Positions 27,692 through 36,751 are shown, counted from the first letter of the stretch. The stretch: 64,000 nucleotides of DNA from CAWBOV01 sp963790525 (GCA_963790525.1 CAWBOV010000003.1:62001-126000), one strand, 5' to 3'. Notes: generated by a model not told the origin, from the letters alone. Numbers and translations: made by a program.

Positions 27692-29278
27692 GTGCCGACC
27701 GCGAATCTGAGCCGCATGCTCGACTGGGCGCGCTATCGGTACGCCGAGCGGGACGCGCTGGTCTTCGAGGACCGGCGCTGGACCTACTGGCAACTCGACC
27801 ACGACGTCAACGCGGTGGCGCACGGGCTCCGGCAGCAGGGGATCGGGCGCGGCGACCGAATCGCCGTGCTGGCGATGAACCTGCCTGAGTACCTCATCCT
27901 GGCCCTGGCGCTGGCCAAGCTCGGCGCGGTGATGGTGCCGCTGAACTACCGCCTGCACGAGAACGAGCTGCACTACCTGCTCGACCATGCCGGCGCGGTC
28001 GGGCTGGCGAGCGAGCCGGCGTTCGAGGAGGTGGCTGCCTCGCTCGTGGATCGCCTGCCGGAGCTGCGGATCCGCCTCGCGCTCGAGCCGATCGGCGACG
28101 GCTGGACGTCGATCGGTGACCTGATCGCCGGGCATGCGGGTGAGCGGGTGGCCGACTGCGAGGTCGGCGACGGGGACCTGCAGCGCGTCCTCTACACGTC
28201 CGGGACCACGAGCCGGCCCAAGGGCGCCCGCCTCACCCACGGCAACGTCAACGCGAACATGAACGTCCAGGTGGTCGAGCTGGGGCTGACCAGCCAGGAC
28301 CGCATCCTCAACTTCGCACCGCTGTACCACGTCGGCGGCCTGGACATCCCGGGCTACACGACCTTCTACGTCGGCGCGACGATGATCCTGATGCGTCGCT
28401 TCGATGCGGCGTCGATCCTGGACACGATCGAGAAGGAGCAGATCACCGGCCTGGTGATGGTGGCGACGATGCTGCACATGATCCGGCGCATCGAGTCCTC
28501 GGAGGTCCGCGACACCAGCTCGGTGAAGTGGATGATCTTCAGTCAGGTGACTCCGGCGCTGTTCCACGAGACCCGCGAACTGTTTCCCAACGCCGCCCTC
28601 ATCGAGGGATACGGCATGACCGAGACCTGCAACGGGCTGACCTATCTCGACATGGCGCACATGCTCAGCAAGCAGGGGTCGGCCGGGCGCCCGGTGCCCG
28701 GCGTGGACGTGCGGATCGTCGACCCGGACGACAACCACCTGCCGGCCGGGGAGATCGGTGAGATCGTCGTGCGCGGAGCCAAGGTCTGCGACGGTTACCT
28801 CGACGACCCCGAGGCGACGGCGCACGCCTTCCGTGGCGGCTGGTTCCACACCGGCGACGTCGGCCGGCTCGACGAGGACGGCTACCTGTACATCCTCGAC
28901 CGGCTCAAGGACATGATCCGCAGCGGGGGGGAGAACATCGCCAGCTCCGAGATCGAGTCGGTGGTCTACGACGTGCCGGGTGTGCTCGAGGCGGCGGTGA
29001 TCGGGATCCCGCACACCCAGTGGGTGGAGGTCCCGGTGGTGTTCGTCGTGCCGCGGGCCGGTTTCGACAGCGCCACCCTGATCGCGCACTGCCGCGCCAA
29101 CCTCGGTGGCTTCAAGGTCCCGAAGGCGGTCTGGGTGGTCGAGGAACTGCCCCGCAACCCGTCGGGGAAGGTGCTCAAGCGTGATCTGCGTGAGCAGCTC
29201 GGCGGCCTGGCCCCGGACTGGGTCGACGTTCGCGAGGCCGCCTCGCTGTCGCTCGCGCCGTCGGGAGCGTCGGCGTGA
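27692..29278 (+). CDS. Acyl-CoA ligase (AMP-forming), copy 2
   Basis: ANL-family ligase of 528 residues: LYTSGTTSRPKGARLTH, EGYGMTETCNGLTYLD, HTGDVGRLDEDGYLYILDRLKDMIRSGGENI and LPRNPSGKVLKR. It begins MPTANLS like copy 1 and keeps the rare TE(I/T)CNG variation in the same place, supporting a local duplication followed by divergence. GTG start five bases after the nitroreductase stop; the end overlaps copy 3 by four bases. The two paralogues probably serve different intermediates of one pathway. Confidence 0.92.
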   Translation: MPTANLSRMLDWARYRYAERDALVFEDRRWTYWQLDHDVNAVAHGLRQQGIGRGDRIAVLAMNLPEYLILALALAKLGAVMVPLNYRLHENELHYLLDHAGAVGLASEPAFEEVAASLVDRLPELRIRLALEPIGDGWTSIGDLIAGHAGERVADCEVGDGDLQRVLYTSGTTSRPKGARLTHGNVNANMNVQVVELGLTSQDRILNFAPLYHVGGLDIPGYTTFYVGATMILMRRFDAASILDTIEKEQITGLVMVATMLHMIRRIESSEVRDTSSVKWMIFSQVTPALFHETRELFPNAALIEGYGMTETCNGLTYLDMAHMLSKQGSAGRPVPGVDVRIVDPDDNHLPAGEIGEIVVRGAKVCDGYLDDPEATAHAFRGGWFHTGDVGRLDEDGYLYILDRLKDMIRSGGENIASSEIESVVYDVPGVLEAAVIGIPHTQWVEVPVVFVVPRAGFDSATLIAHCRANLGGFKVPKAVWVVEELPRNPSGKVLKRDLREQLGGLAPDWVDVREAASLSLAPSGASA

Positions 29279-30876
29279 GCGCCGCGGAGGAGCCCGTGGA
29301 CGGCCAGCCCGCGGAGGACCGGATCGGGTTCCGGCTGTGGGTAGAGGCCGACCCCGACCGCCCGGCCGTGGTCGACGCCGCGGGCACGGCGCTGTCCTAC
29401 GGTGAACTCGGCGCGCAGGTGAACCGGCTCTCGCACGGGCTGCGTTCGGTCGCCGGGCTGCGCACGGGGGACACCGTGGCCTGCGTGATGACCAACGGCA
29501 TCGGCATGCTGACGCTCTACCTGGCGGCGATGCAGACCGGGCTCTACCTCGTCACCGTCAACTACCACCTCACCGCGGACGAGATCCGTTACATCGTCGA
29601 GGATTCCGGTGCGAAGGCCGTCGTCTGCTCGGCACGCGTCGCGGACACGGTCGCGCGCGCGGTCGACGACCCCGGCCGGATCTTCGTCGACGGCGAGTCC
29701 CCGGTGGGGCGCCCGCTGCGCGCGCTGACCGACGGGCAGCCGGCGAGCCTTCCCGACGACCGCCCGGCGGGATCGCTGATGCAGTACACCTCCGGGACGA
29801 CCGGTCGGCCGAAGGGCGTCAAGCGACCGCTGTCCGGTCTGGACGCCGACGCCGGTGCCCGGGTCTACAAGTGGCTCTTCGACGAGTACGGCATGGGCGA
29901 TGCGTTCGGCACGTGGCTGGTCGCCGCGCCGATGTACCACTCGGCCAACATCACGCCGGCCTCCGGCGCCCTGCACATGGGTGGGCGGCTGGTGCTCATG
30001 GAGGGCTGGACGCCGGAGCTCTTCCTGGCCGCCGTGGAGCGCCATCGGGTCACGGGGACGCACATGGTGCCGACGCAGTTCCATCGCCTGCTGCAGCTGC
30101 CCGAGTCCGTCCGCACGAGCGCCGACACCTCGTCGCTGCGCTTCGTGCTGCACGGGGCGGCACCGTGCCCGTTCGACGTCAAGGTGCGGATGTTCGAGTG
30201 GCTCGGGCCGGTGATCTACGAGTACTACGGCTCCACGGAGGTGGGGACGACGGTGGCCCGCCCGCAGGAATGGCTCGCCCACCCCGGAACCGTCGGCCGG
30301 CCGGCGTCGATCTCGACCCTGAAGATCCTGGATGCGACGGGGGTCGAGGTCCCCACCGGCCAGGAGGGGATCGTCTACATGCGCCAGGGCGAGGACGTCA
30401 TGGAGTACCACAACGACCCCGCCAAGACCGACGGTGCGCGGCGCGACGGCCTGCTGACCGTCGGTGATCTCGGCTACGTCGACGAGGACGGATTCCTCTA
30501 CCTGACAGGGCGTTCCAGCGAATTGATCATTGTCGGTGGCGTGAACGTCTACCCCGCCGAGATCGAGGGCGTCCTGCTGGCCCACCCGTGGGTGGCCGAC
30601 GCCGGTGTCGTGCCCGCTCCGGACCCGGACCTCGGTGAGGTGCCGGTGGCGTTCCTGCAGCCCGCGCAGGGCGCCCCGGGCCCCGACGAGCTCGTCGCCT
30701 CCGTCAGCGCCCACTGCGACGAGCACCTGGCGGCGGTGAAGCACCCGGTCAGCTACCACCTCTGGGACCAATTGCCCCGTGACCCCAACGGCAAGCTCTA
30801 CAAGGCCCGCCTGCGCGATCAGGCGCGCGCCGACCCGCAGCCGCCCGCGCGCCACGAGACGCTAGGAGTGACCTGA
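29275..30876 (+). CDS. Acyl-CoA ligase (AMP-forming), copy 3
   Basis: A 533-residue ANL ligase from a different branch: QYTSGTTGRPKGVKRPL, YEYYGSTEVG, GDLGYVDEDGFLYLTGRSSELIIVGGVNVYPAEIEG and the Lys motif LPRDPNGKLYKARL. Variation at STEVG versus MTEICNG in copies 1 and 2 suggests another acid class. GTG start overlapping copy 2. The stop is four bases before the acyl-CoA dehydrogenase pair, so activation and dehydrogenation are co-expressed. Confidence 0.91.
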   Translation: MSAAEEPVDGQPAEDRIGFRLWVEADPDRPAVVDAAGTALSYGELGAQVNRLSHGLRSVAGLRTGDTVACVMTNGIGMLTLYLAAMQTGLYLVTVNYHLTADEIRYIVEDSGAKAVVCSARVADTVARAVDDPGRIFVDGESPVGRPLRALTDGQPASLPDDRPAGSLMQYTSGTTGRPKGVKRPLSGLDADAGARVYKWLFDEYGMGDAFGTWLVAAPMYHSANITPASGALHMGGRLVLMEGWTPELFLAAVERHRVTGTHMVPTQFHRLLQLPESVRTSADTSSLRFVLHGAAPCPFDVKVRMFEWLGPVIYEYYGSTEVGTTVARPQEWLAHPGTVGRPASISTLKILDATGVEVPTGQEGIVYMRQGEDVMEYHNDPAKTDGARRDGLLTVGDLGYVDEDGFLYLTGRSSELIIVGGVNVYPAEIEGVLLAHPWVADAGVVPAPDPDLGEVPVAFLQPAQGAPGPDELVASVSAHCDEHLAAVKHPVSYHLWDQLPRDPNGKLYKARLRDQARADPQPPARHETLGVT

Positions 30877-30879
30877 CCG

Positions 30880-32031
30880 GTGGATTTCCATGACAGCCCT
30901 GAGGATGCGGAGTTCCGGGGCCGAGTAGGCGCCTGGCTGGACACGGCCCTCGCCGACGTCCCGGTGCAGGAGACACTGCCCGAACGCGAGCGCGAGGACT
31001 GGTCGCGGCGATGGCAGCAACGCCTCTCCGACGGCGGCTGGACGGGGCTGTCCTGGCCGGTGGAGTACGGCGGCCACGGTGAGTCTGTGCTGACGCAGGC
31101 GATCTTCAACGAGGAGGCCGCCCGCCGCGAGGCCCCCTACGCGCTGAACGGTGTCGGGTTGATGCTCGCCGGCCCGACGATCATGGTGCACGGGACGGAT
31201 GAGCAGAAGGCACGGTTCCTTCCGCCGATCCTGTCCAGCCGGACGTACTGGTGCCAGGGCTTCAGCGAGCCGGGCGCGGGTTCGGACCTGGCCGGCCTGC
31301 GGACCGCCGCGGAGAAGGTCGACGGCGGGTGGCGGATCACCGGTGGCAAGGTCTGGACGTCCAACGCCCACAACGCCGACCGCTGCCTGCTGCTGGCGCG
31401 GACCGACCGCAGCGTCCCCAAGCACGACGGCATCACCTACTTCCTGGCCGACATGAGCGACATCCAGGTCCGGCCGCTCGTGATGATCAATGGCGACGCG
31501 GAGTTCAATCAGATGCACCTGGACGAGGTGTTCGTCGCGGACGAGGACGTGCTCGGGGGGGTCGGCAACGGCTGGCGCGTGGCGCTGACGACGCTGGCCT
31601 TCGAACGCGGCAGCATGGCGCTCAATCTGTGGGTGTGGGCGCGCCAGGCGGTCGATCGCCTGGTCGCCGTGGCTCACGAGCGCGGTGTCGCCGACGATCC
31701 GGCGGTGGCCGATGCCGTGGGCGCGCTGGAGGCCGACGCCGAGGCCGTGCGGATCGGCTCGCTGCGGATGATGGGGGAGACGCAGGCCGGTGGCGCGCCC
31801 GGCCCGGAGACGTCGGCGATGAAGCTGCTCTGGGCCGGTGTGGTCCAGGCGACCTCACGGCTGGTCGTGCAGGTACAGGGCGTCGAAGGGATCCTCGTCG
31901 GCGAGCCGGATGCGGGATCGCGGCTGCGCCACTACCTCCGGGCGCGTGCCCACACGATCGAGGGCGGCACCGACGAGGTGCAGAAATCCATCCTGGCCGA
32001 GCGCGTCCTCGCGCTGCCGAGATCGCGCTGA
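30880..32031 (+). CDS. Acyl-CoA dehydrogenase, large partner
   Basis: A 383-residue flavoprotein: WQGF-like CQGFSEPGAGSDLAGL (FAD and substrate contact), KVWTSNAHNADRCLLLART, and the C-terminal HTIEGGTDEVQKSILAERVLALPR. It should introduce an alpha,beta double bond into the CoA ester. It is immediately followed by a shorter, divergent dehydrogenase, the arrangement seen in M. tuberculosis ChsE-type heterotetramers for cyclic or branched CoA esters. GTG start. Confidence 0.91.
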   Translation: MDFHDSPEDAEFRGRVGAWLDTALADVPVQETLPEREREDWSRRWQQRLSDGGWTGLSWPVEYGGHGESVLTQAIFNEEAARREAPYALNGVGLMLAGPTIMVHGTDEQKARFLPPILSSRTYWCQGFSEPGAGSDLAGLRTAAEKVDGGWRITGGKVWTSNAHNADRCLLLARTDRSVPKHDGITYFLADMSDIQVRPLVMINGDAEFNQMHLDEVFVADEDVLGGVGNGWRVALTTLAFERGSMALNLWVWARQAVDRLVAVAHERGVADDPAVADAVGALEADAEAVRIGSLRMMGETQAGGAPGPETSAMKLLWAGVVQATSRLVVQVQGVEGILVGEPDAGSRLRHYLRARAHTIEGGTDEVQKSILAERVLALPRSR

Positions 32032-32041
32032 GGAGCCGGCG

Positions 32042-33064
32042 ATGCAAGCGACCTTCACCGACACCCAACTCGAGATCGAGCGCACCGTGCTCGCGATGTC
32101 CGAGGGTGGACTGTCCCTCGCGCGTCAGTGCTACGACAAGGGCTGGAGCGAGCCGCCTTTCGACCAGCAGCTGCTGAGCGGCTTCGGCGGCCTGGGGCTG
32201 GCCGAGGCGGGGTCGAACCTCGTCGACCTCGCCGTCGCGGTCGAGGCGCTGGCCCGGCGGGTCACGCCGTCGCGGTTGACGGCACACACCGCGGCCCTGC
32301 AGTTGGCGTCAGGGAGCGGGCTGGACCTGACCGACGCCATCTCCGGGACGGTGCGGTGGGCGCCCGCGGTGGACGAACCCGGCGCGAGCGGCCCGGCGGC
32401 GTTCTCCACGCAGCTGTCCGGCGGGCGGGTGCGCGGGGCGAAGACGCTGGTGGCCCACGGTCCGGGCGCCGACGCGCTCGTGGTGACGCTCGCCGACGGG
32501 GTGGCGCTCGTCGGGGCCGACGGTGCCCGCGACCGCGCAGCGATCGACGCCAGCCGCCCCTTCGCCGACGTCACGCTGGACTGCGACGTGATCGCGTCCG
32601 GCCCCCTCGGTGACGGTCTGCTGCGCGCCACCGTGGTCGCGGCGGCCGACCTGTGCGGCTGTGCCCGCGGGGCGATCGAGCTCGGCGCCGCCTACGTCCG
32701 CACGCGCGAGCAGTTCGGCAAGCCGATCGGCTCGTTCCAGGGGGTGGCGTTCCAGCTCGTGGAAGCCTTCGTCGGGCTCAAGGCCGCGTGGGATCTGACG
32801 CTGTACGCGGCGTGGGCGGTGGACGAGGGCACCCCCGACGCGGCGGCGCACGTCCACGCGGCCAAGGCGCGCGCCGGCCAGGCCGCGGTGTTCGCCGCCG
32901 AGCGGACCATCCAGGTGCATGGCGGGATGGGCATCACGTGGGAGGCCGATCCGCACCTGTACCTGCGGCGGGCGCTCACCAGCGACGCCTGGCTGGGTAC
33001 CGGTGCCTGGCACCGCCGCCGCCTGGGGCAGCTGCGCCTCGCCGGCCGGCACACCTCGCCGTAG
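32042..33064 (+). CDS. Acyl-CoA dehydrogenase, small partner
   Basis: A 340-residue acyl-CoA dehydrogenase-fold protein, shorter than usual and with a reduced middle domain. AAADLCGCARGAIELGAAYVRTREQFGKPIGSFQGVAFQLVE is well conserved, and the tail QVHGGMGITWEADPHLYLRRA is the FadE28-type ending. The canonical substrate/FAD segment of the partner (EPGAGSDLAG) is not obvious here, in line with the idea that each subunit of a mixed tetramer supplies part of the active site. Last gene before a large inverted repeat that could end the operon. Confidence 0.9.
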   Translation: MQATFTDTQLEIERTVLAMSEGGLSLARQCYDKGWSEPPFDQQLLSGFGGLGLAEAGSNLVDLAVAVEALARRVTPSRLTAHTAALQLASGSGLDLTDAISGTVRWAPAVDEPGASGPAAFSTQLSGGRVRGAKTLVAHGPGADALVVTLADGVALVGADGARDRAAIDASRPFADVTLDCDVIASGPLGDGLLRATVVAAADLCGCARGAIELGAAYVRTREQFGKPIGSFQGVAFQLVEAFVGLKAAWDLTLYAAWAVDEGTPDAAAHVHAAKARAGQAAVFAAERTIQVHGGMGITWEADPHLYLRRALTSDAWLGTGAWHRRRLGQLRLAGRHTSP

Positions 33065-33076
33065 GCCCGGACCGAT

Positions 33077-33140
33077 CCGGCCTTTCACACGGCAGCGGTG
33101 TTACTTACTCGGATCGGCCCGCTCCGGTGTGAAAGGCCGG
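33077..33140. terminator. Inverted repeat between convergent genes (bidirectional terminator candidate)
   Basis: Perfect 14-base arms CCGGCCTTTCACAC (33077-33090) and GTGTGAAAGGCCGG (33127-33140) around 36 bases. A second repeat, CCGATCCG (33072-33079) with CGGATCGG (33110-33117), overlaps the first arm, so the two foldings are mutually exclusive. It ends one base before the convergent crotonase stop. Confidence 0.55.
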
Positions 33141-33914
33141 TCAGTGGGCCAGGAAACGCTGGACGCCCGCGGTGAACGCGGGACCCTGGACGTGCTCGGC
33201 GAGCGTCGCCCACTCACGGTCGAGCGCCTCCTCGACGGTCCCGGTGCCCCCGGTGCGCGCCAGCCGGACGAGGCGGGCGAGCGTCTCGGGATCGGCGGGC
33301 AGCCGCTCGACGAACTCGGTCACCGCCGCCTCGAGCCGGTCGTCGTCGACCACCTCGGTCACCACACCCAGCCGGGCCATCTCCTCGGCGCTGACCGACT
33401 CGCCGGTCAGCAGCAGCCGGGTCGCGGCGCGGCGCCCGACCAGGCGGGGCAGCCGCGCCGACGAGCCCCATCCCGGGACGATGGCGTGACGGGCGTGGGC
33501 GTCGCCGAGGCGGGCGCTGCGCGCGGCGAAGACGACGTCCGCGGCGAGCACGAGTTCGAAGCCGCCGGCGAGCGCGACGCCGTTCACGGCGGCGATGACG
33601 GGAAGCGGGGCGGCGGCGATGGCGTCGGCGAGCTCGCGGCCACGGCGGATGTAGGCGAGCACCGACGCCGGATCGGCCAGCGCGGCGGCGCCCGCGCGCA
33701 TGTCGGCGCCCGCGCAGAACGCCGTCCCGGTGCCGGTGAGCACGAGCGCCCGCAGACCCGGCGCGTGCGCGCCCCCGAGCCAGGCGTGCAGGCCGTCGAT
33801 CACCTCGGGGCCGCAGGCGTTCGCGCGGTCCGGGCGGTCGATCCGAGCCCAGAGCGCGGGGCCCCGTTGCACAAGTTCGACGGGGGGTCCGGGTGACGTA
33901 GCGGTTGATGTCAT
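33141..33914 (-). CDS. Enoyl-CoA hydratase/isomerase (crotonase) family protein
   Basis: A 257-residue crotonase: RIDRPDRANACGPEVIDGL, oxyanion-hole region FCAGADMRAG, and the second oxyanion segment VNGVALAGGFELVLAADVVFAA. The first catalytic glutamate position reads WGSSARLPRLVG, where classical hydratases have a Glu, so simple syn-hydration is uncertain and an isomerase or hydrolase role is possible. Divergent from a monooxygenase gene with a TetR-type site between. Confidence 0.86.
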   Translation of the reverse strand: MTSTATSPGPPVELVQRGPALWARIDRPDRANACGPEVIDGLHAWLGGAHAPGLRALVLTGTGTAFCAGADMRAGAAALADPASVLAYIRRGRELADAIAAAPLPVIAAVNGVALAGGFELVLAADVVFAARSARLGDAHARHAIVPGWGSSARLPRLVGRRAATRLLLTGESVSAEEMARLGVVTEVVDDDRLEAAVTEFVERLPADPETLARLVRLARTGGTGTVEEALDREWATLAEHVQGPAFTAGVQRFLAH

Positions 33915-33932
33915 GCCATGATCAGGATAACA

Positions 33933-33948
33933 TACCGGCTAGTCGGAA
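33933..33948. promoter_or_regulatory. TetR-type operator candidate (TACCGGCTAGTCGGAA)
   Basis: Palindromic apart from the last bases, placed in the 59-base gap between the divergent crotonase (start 33914) and LLM (start 33974) genes, so it can control both. Confidence 0.65.
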
Positions 33949-33973
33949 TCTAATGGTCCATGCGGAGGGCGAT

Positions 33974-35062
33974 GTGAAGTTCGGGATAATGAACCTGTTC
34001 CCTGCCAACGACGGAGGCGGCGGATCGGATCAGCAGGTCCTGCACGACACCCTGGACGAGATCCAGCTGGCTGACGAGCTGGGCTTCGACTCCGTCTGGC
34101 TGGCCGAGCACCACTTCTCCAAGTACGGCATCCTCGGCCACCCGCTGCAGTTCGGGATGGCGATCGCGGAGCGGACCAAGCACATCACGATCGGGACTGC
34201 CGTGCTCGTGCTGCCCTTCCACGACCCGGTGCGCCTGGCGGAGGAGATCGCCACCCTCGACGTGCTCAGCCGCGGCCGGCTGGTGGTCGGCGTCGGGCGC
34301 GGGTACCAGCCCAAGGAGTTCGCCGGCTTCCGCATCCCCGCCAGTGAGTCCCGTGACCGCTACACCGAGACCCTCGACGTGCTGCGCCTGGCGCTGACGC
34401 AGGAGAACTTCTCCTACGACGGCCACTACTTCCAGTACGAGGACCTGACGACCTACCCGCGCCCGTACCGGCCGGGCGGACCGACCCTCATGCAGGGCAC
34501 GGTGTCCCCGGAGAACTTCCGCGACCGCGGCCTGCTCGGCGAACCGATCATCACGTCACCGAACTTCACCCCGCTGACGCTCATGAAGCGCAACTTCGAC
34601 CTGTACCGCAAGGGGATGGCCGAGGGCGGGCACGATTCCTCGCAGTTCGACCTGCCGTTCATGCAGCAGGTGTGGTGCGGCGAGGGCGAGGCGGGCAAGC
34701 GCCGCGCCGCGGAGGCCGCGCTCACCTACTACCGCTCGGTCGGCGCCGTCATCCCGGGATCGGCCGACGCGGTCGAGGCCGAGCGGACCTACTACGAGAA
34801 GGTCGCCGAGAACATCAGGCTGTTGACGCTCGAGCAGACGCTGACCCACGGCGGGAACTTCGGCTCTGCCCAGCAGGTCGCGGACACGATCAACGTCCTG
34901 CACGAGCAGCTCGGGATCAACCACTACATAGGCTGGCTGCGCATCCCGTCCCTGCCGCGCAAGGAGGCCCTGAAGTCGATGGAGACCTTTGCCACCCAGG
35001 TCATCCCGCAGTTCCGCGACAACCCCGCGACCCTGCCGCACGCCGTGCCCTCGGCGGTCTGA
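33974..35062 (+). CDS. Luciferase-like (LLM) flavin-dependent monooxygenase A
   Basis: A 362-residue TIM-barrel oxidoreductase of the bacterial luciferase superfamily: N-terminal strand MKFGIMNLF, LADELGFDSVWLAEHHFSKYG (the EHH motif), HITIGTAVLVLPFHDPVRLAEEIATLDVLSRGRLVVGVGRGY. Uses reduced FMN or F420 as cosubstrate; the sequence alone does not decide which. The GTG at 33974 has GGAGGGCGAT before it and starts exactly at the conserved first strand; an ATG at 33953 would add seven residues. Stop abuts the next LLM gene. Longest of the four LLMs here, with a distinctive C-terminal QTLTHGGNFGSAQQV loop. Confidence 0.88.
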   Translation: MKFGIMNLFPANDGGGGSDQQVLHDTLDEIQLADELGFDSVWLAEHHFSKYGILGHPLQFGMAIAERTKHITIGTAVLVLPFHDPVRLAEEIATLDVLSRGRLVVGVGRGYQPKEFAGFRIPASESRDRYTETLDVLRLALTQENFSYDGHYFQYEDLTTYPRPYRPGGPTLMQGTVSPENFRDRGLLGEPIITSPNFTPLTLMKRNFDLYRKGMAEGGHDSSQFDLPFMQQVWCGEGEAGKRRAAEAALTYYRSVGAVIPGSADAVEAERTYYEKVAENIRLLTLEQTLTHGGNFGSAQQVADTINVLHEQLGINHYIGWLRIPSLPRKEALKSMETFATQVIPQFRDNPATLPHAVPSAV

Positions 35063-36046
35063 GTGCGCGTAGGCGTCTTCCTGAGCGCCCAGTTCGAGGC
35101 GGACTCCTCTGCCTCCGACGGGCTGACGGCGATCGTCGAGCAGGCCCGGCTGGCCGATCGACTCGGTTTCGACACCGTGTTCCTCGGCCATCACTACCTG
35201 GCACACTCGGCGTTCCTGCAGCCGCTGACCCTGGCGGCCTACCTGGCGCGCGCGACCGAGCGGGTCCGCATCGGTTTCGGCGTGCTGCTCGCCCCGCTGT
35301 ACAACCCGCTCGGTCTGGCCGAGGAGCTCGCGACTCTCGACCTGCTGAGCAACGGCCGGATCACCGTCGGCCTGGGCGCGGGGTACCGCCGCCGGGAGTG
35401 CGACGCGTTCGGGGTGGAGTGGGCGGACCGTCTGCGGCGGCTGCGCGAGTACGTCCCGATCCTGCGCGCACTCTGGCGTGGCGAGGCCGTCACCGCCGAC
35501 GGTTCGTGGGGAACCCTGCGCGAGGCGCGTATCGCGCTGCGCTGCGTGCAGGAGGGCGGGCCGCCGATCTGGATCGGTGCCTTCGCCGACGCGGCGATCC
35601 GGCGCGCAGCCCAGCTCGACGCGCCGTGGCTGATCAGCCCGGACGGTGACGACGCCGCCATCGCCCGGCGACTGGGTGTCTACCGGGCCGCGCTCAGCGA
35701 GAGCGGGCACACCCTCGACCGTCCGTACCCGATGAGCCGGGAGGCCTGCGTGGCCCCGACGCATGACGCCGCGGTCGCGCTCATCCGCCCGCACCTCGAG
35801 CGCCAGTACGCGGCGTACAAGTCCTGGGACGCTGCCCAGGCCATCGACGTGGACGACTACATCGCCAACGCCTGCCTGGTCGGAACGCCCGAGGAGGTCG
35901 CCGCCCGGATCGCGCAGCTGCGGTCCGAGCACGGCATCACCGACCTGTCGCTGCGGGTGCAGTTCATGGGCATGCCGCACGCCGACGCTCTGGAGCAGAT
36001 CCGCCGGTTCGGCGAGGACGTCCTGCCCCGCCTGGCGACGCCGTGA
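35063..36046 (+). CDS. Luciferase-like (LLM) flavin-dependent monooxygenase B
   Basis: A 327-residue LLM-family protein: VGVFLSAQFEAD, LADRLGFDTVFLGHHYLAHSAF, IGFGVLLAPLYNPLGLAEELATLDLLSNGRITVGLGAGYRRRECDAFG, and GGPPIWIGAFADAAIRRAAQL for flavin phosphate binding. Begins with GTG directly at the stop of LLM A, so the two are translated together. The two proteins are similar in fold but clearly different in sequence; whether they act on separate intermediates or as unlike subunits, as in LuxA/LuxB, is open. Confidence 0.88.
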   Translation: MRVGVFLSAQFEADSSASDGLTAIVEQARLADRLGFDTVFLGHHYLAHSAFLQPLTLAAYLARATERVRIGFGVLLAPLYNPLGLAEELATLDLLSNGRITVGLGAGYRRRECDAFGVEWADRLRRLREYVPILRALWRGEAVTADGSWGTLREARIALRCVQEGGPPIWIGAFADAAIRRAAQLDAPWLISPDGDDAAIARRLGVYRAALSESGHTLDRPYPMSREACVAPTHDAAVALIRPHLERQYAAYKSWDAAQAIDVDDYIANACLVGTPEEVAARIAQLRSEHGITDLSLRVQFMGMPHADALEQIRRFGEDVLPRLATP

Positions 36047-36053
36047 CCGCACA

Positions 36054-36069
36054 TCCGTACCAGTCGGCA
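36054..36069. promoter_or_regulatory. Weak TetR-type operator upstream of the tetR gene
   Basis: TCCGTACCAGTCGGCA keeps the GTCGG half and the outer T and A of the family, but the other half is poor. Its place about 50 bases before the regulator gene would suit autoregulation. Low confidence on sequence alone. Confidence 0.35.
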
Positions 36070-36115
36070 TGCCGTCCGGGCGGCGCTGCCGGGTCCGTGG
36101 GATCCTCTTGTGACT

Positions 36116-36748
36116 ATGCCGAAGAAAACACTCGAGAAGACCTCCGCGCGCGGTAGCTACGCCCCCGAGCGGACGCGGCAGCTCCTGGTCGACAGCGCCC
36201 TGGAGCTGTTCGGCAAACAGGGTTTCAGCGGGACGTCCATGCAGGAGATCGTCGAACGGGCCGGCGTGACCAAGGGCGCCTTCTACCACCACTTCGCCAG
36301 CAAGGAGGACATCCTCCAGGTCATCCACGACGAGTTCCTGGACGCCCAGACGGCGGACATGGACCGGATCCTCGCCGAGTTCGACACCCCGGTCGACCAG
36401 CTGCGCGAGATGGTCCGCATGTCCGTGCTCAGCGTGGCCAGGTACCACGCCCATGTCGCGATCTTCTTCCAGGACCGGCGCAACCTCACCGGCGAGCGCG
36501 AGGCCGGCATCCGGGAACGCCGCGACGCGGTCGACCGGCAGATCGCGGCCATCATCGAGCGGGGTCAGGCCTCGGGTGACTTCGACACCTCGATCAGCGT
36601 GCGGGTGGCGGTCTTCGGCTTCGTCGGCATCTCCGCCTGGGTGCACCAGTGGTTCCGCCCGGACGGCGGGATGGCCGCCGAGGACGTCGCCGACCAGCTG
36701 GCGACGATGGTCCTGACGGGACTGCTCGCGGCGCCACGCCGAAAGTGA
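36116..36748 (+). CDS. TetR-family transcriptional regulator
   Basis: About 210 residues. The N-terminal helix-turn-helix is complete: RTRQLLVDSALELFGKQGFSGTSMQEIVERAGVTKGAFYHHFASKEDIL. The C-terminal ligand domain has AIFFQDRRNLTGEREAGIRERRD and ends in a TetR dimer region, a layout close to regulators of acyl-CoA or steroid catabolism such as KstR2, though the operator sequence here differs from the KstR2 box. It is the only regulator inside the 12-45 kb supercluster and the natural candidate to bind the repeated TACCG..CGGTA palindromes. An in-frame GTG at 36110 would add two residues. Confidence 0.9.
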   Translation: MPKKTLEKTSARGSYAPERTRQLLVDSALELFGKQGFSGTSMQEIVERAGVTKGAFYHHFASKEDILQVIHDEFLDAQTADMDRILAEFDTPVDQLREMVRMSVLSVARYHAHVAIFFQDRRNLTGEREAGIRERRDAVDRQIAAIIERGQASGDFDTSISVRVAVFGFVGISAWVHQWFRPDGGMAAEDVADQLATMVLTGLLAAPRRK

Positions 36749-36751
36749 GGC

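Noticed and set aside
36110..36748. KstR2 orthologue controlling steroid ring degradation
   Set aside because: The protein is similar in layout only, the operator found here does not match the KstR2 box, and the HIP/cholesterol gene set is not present.
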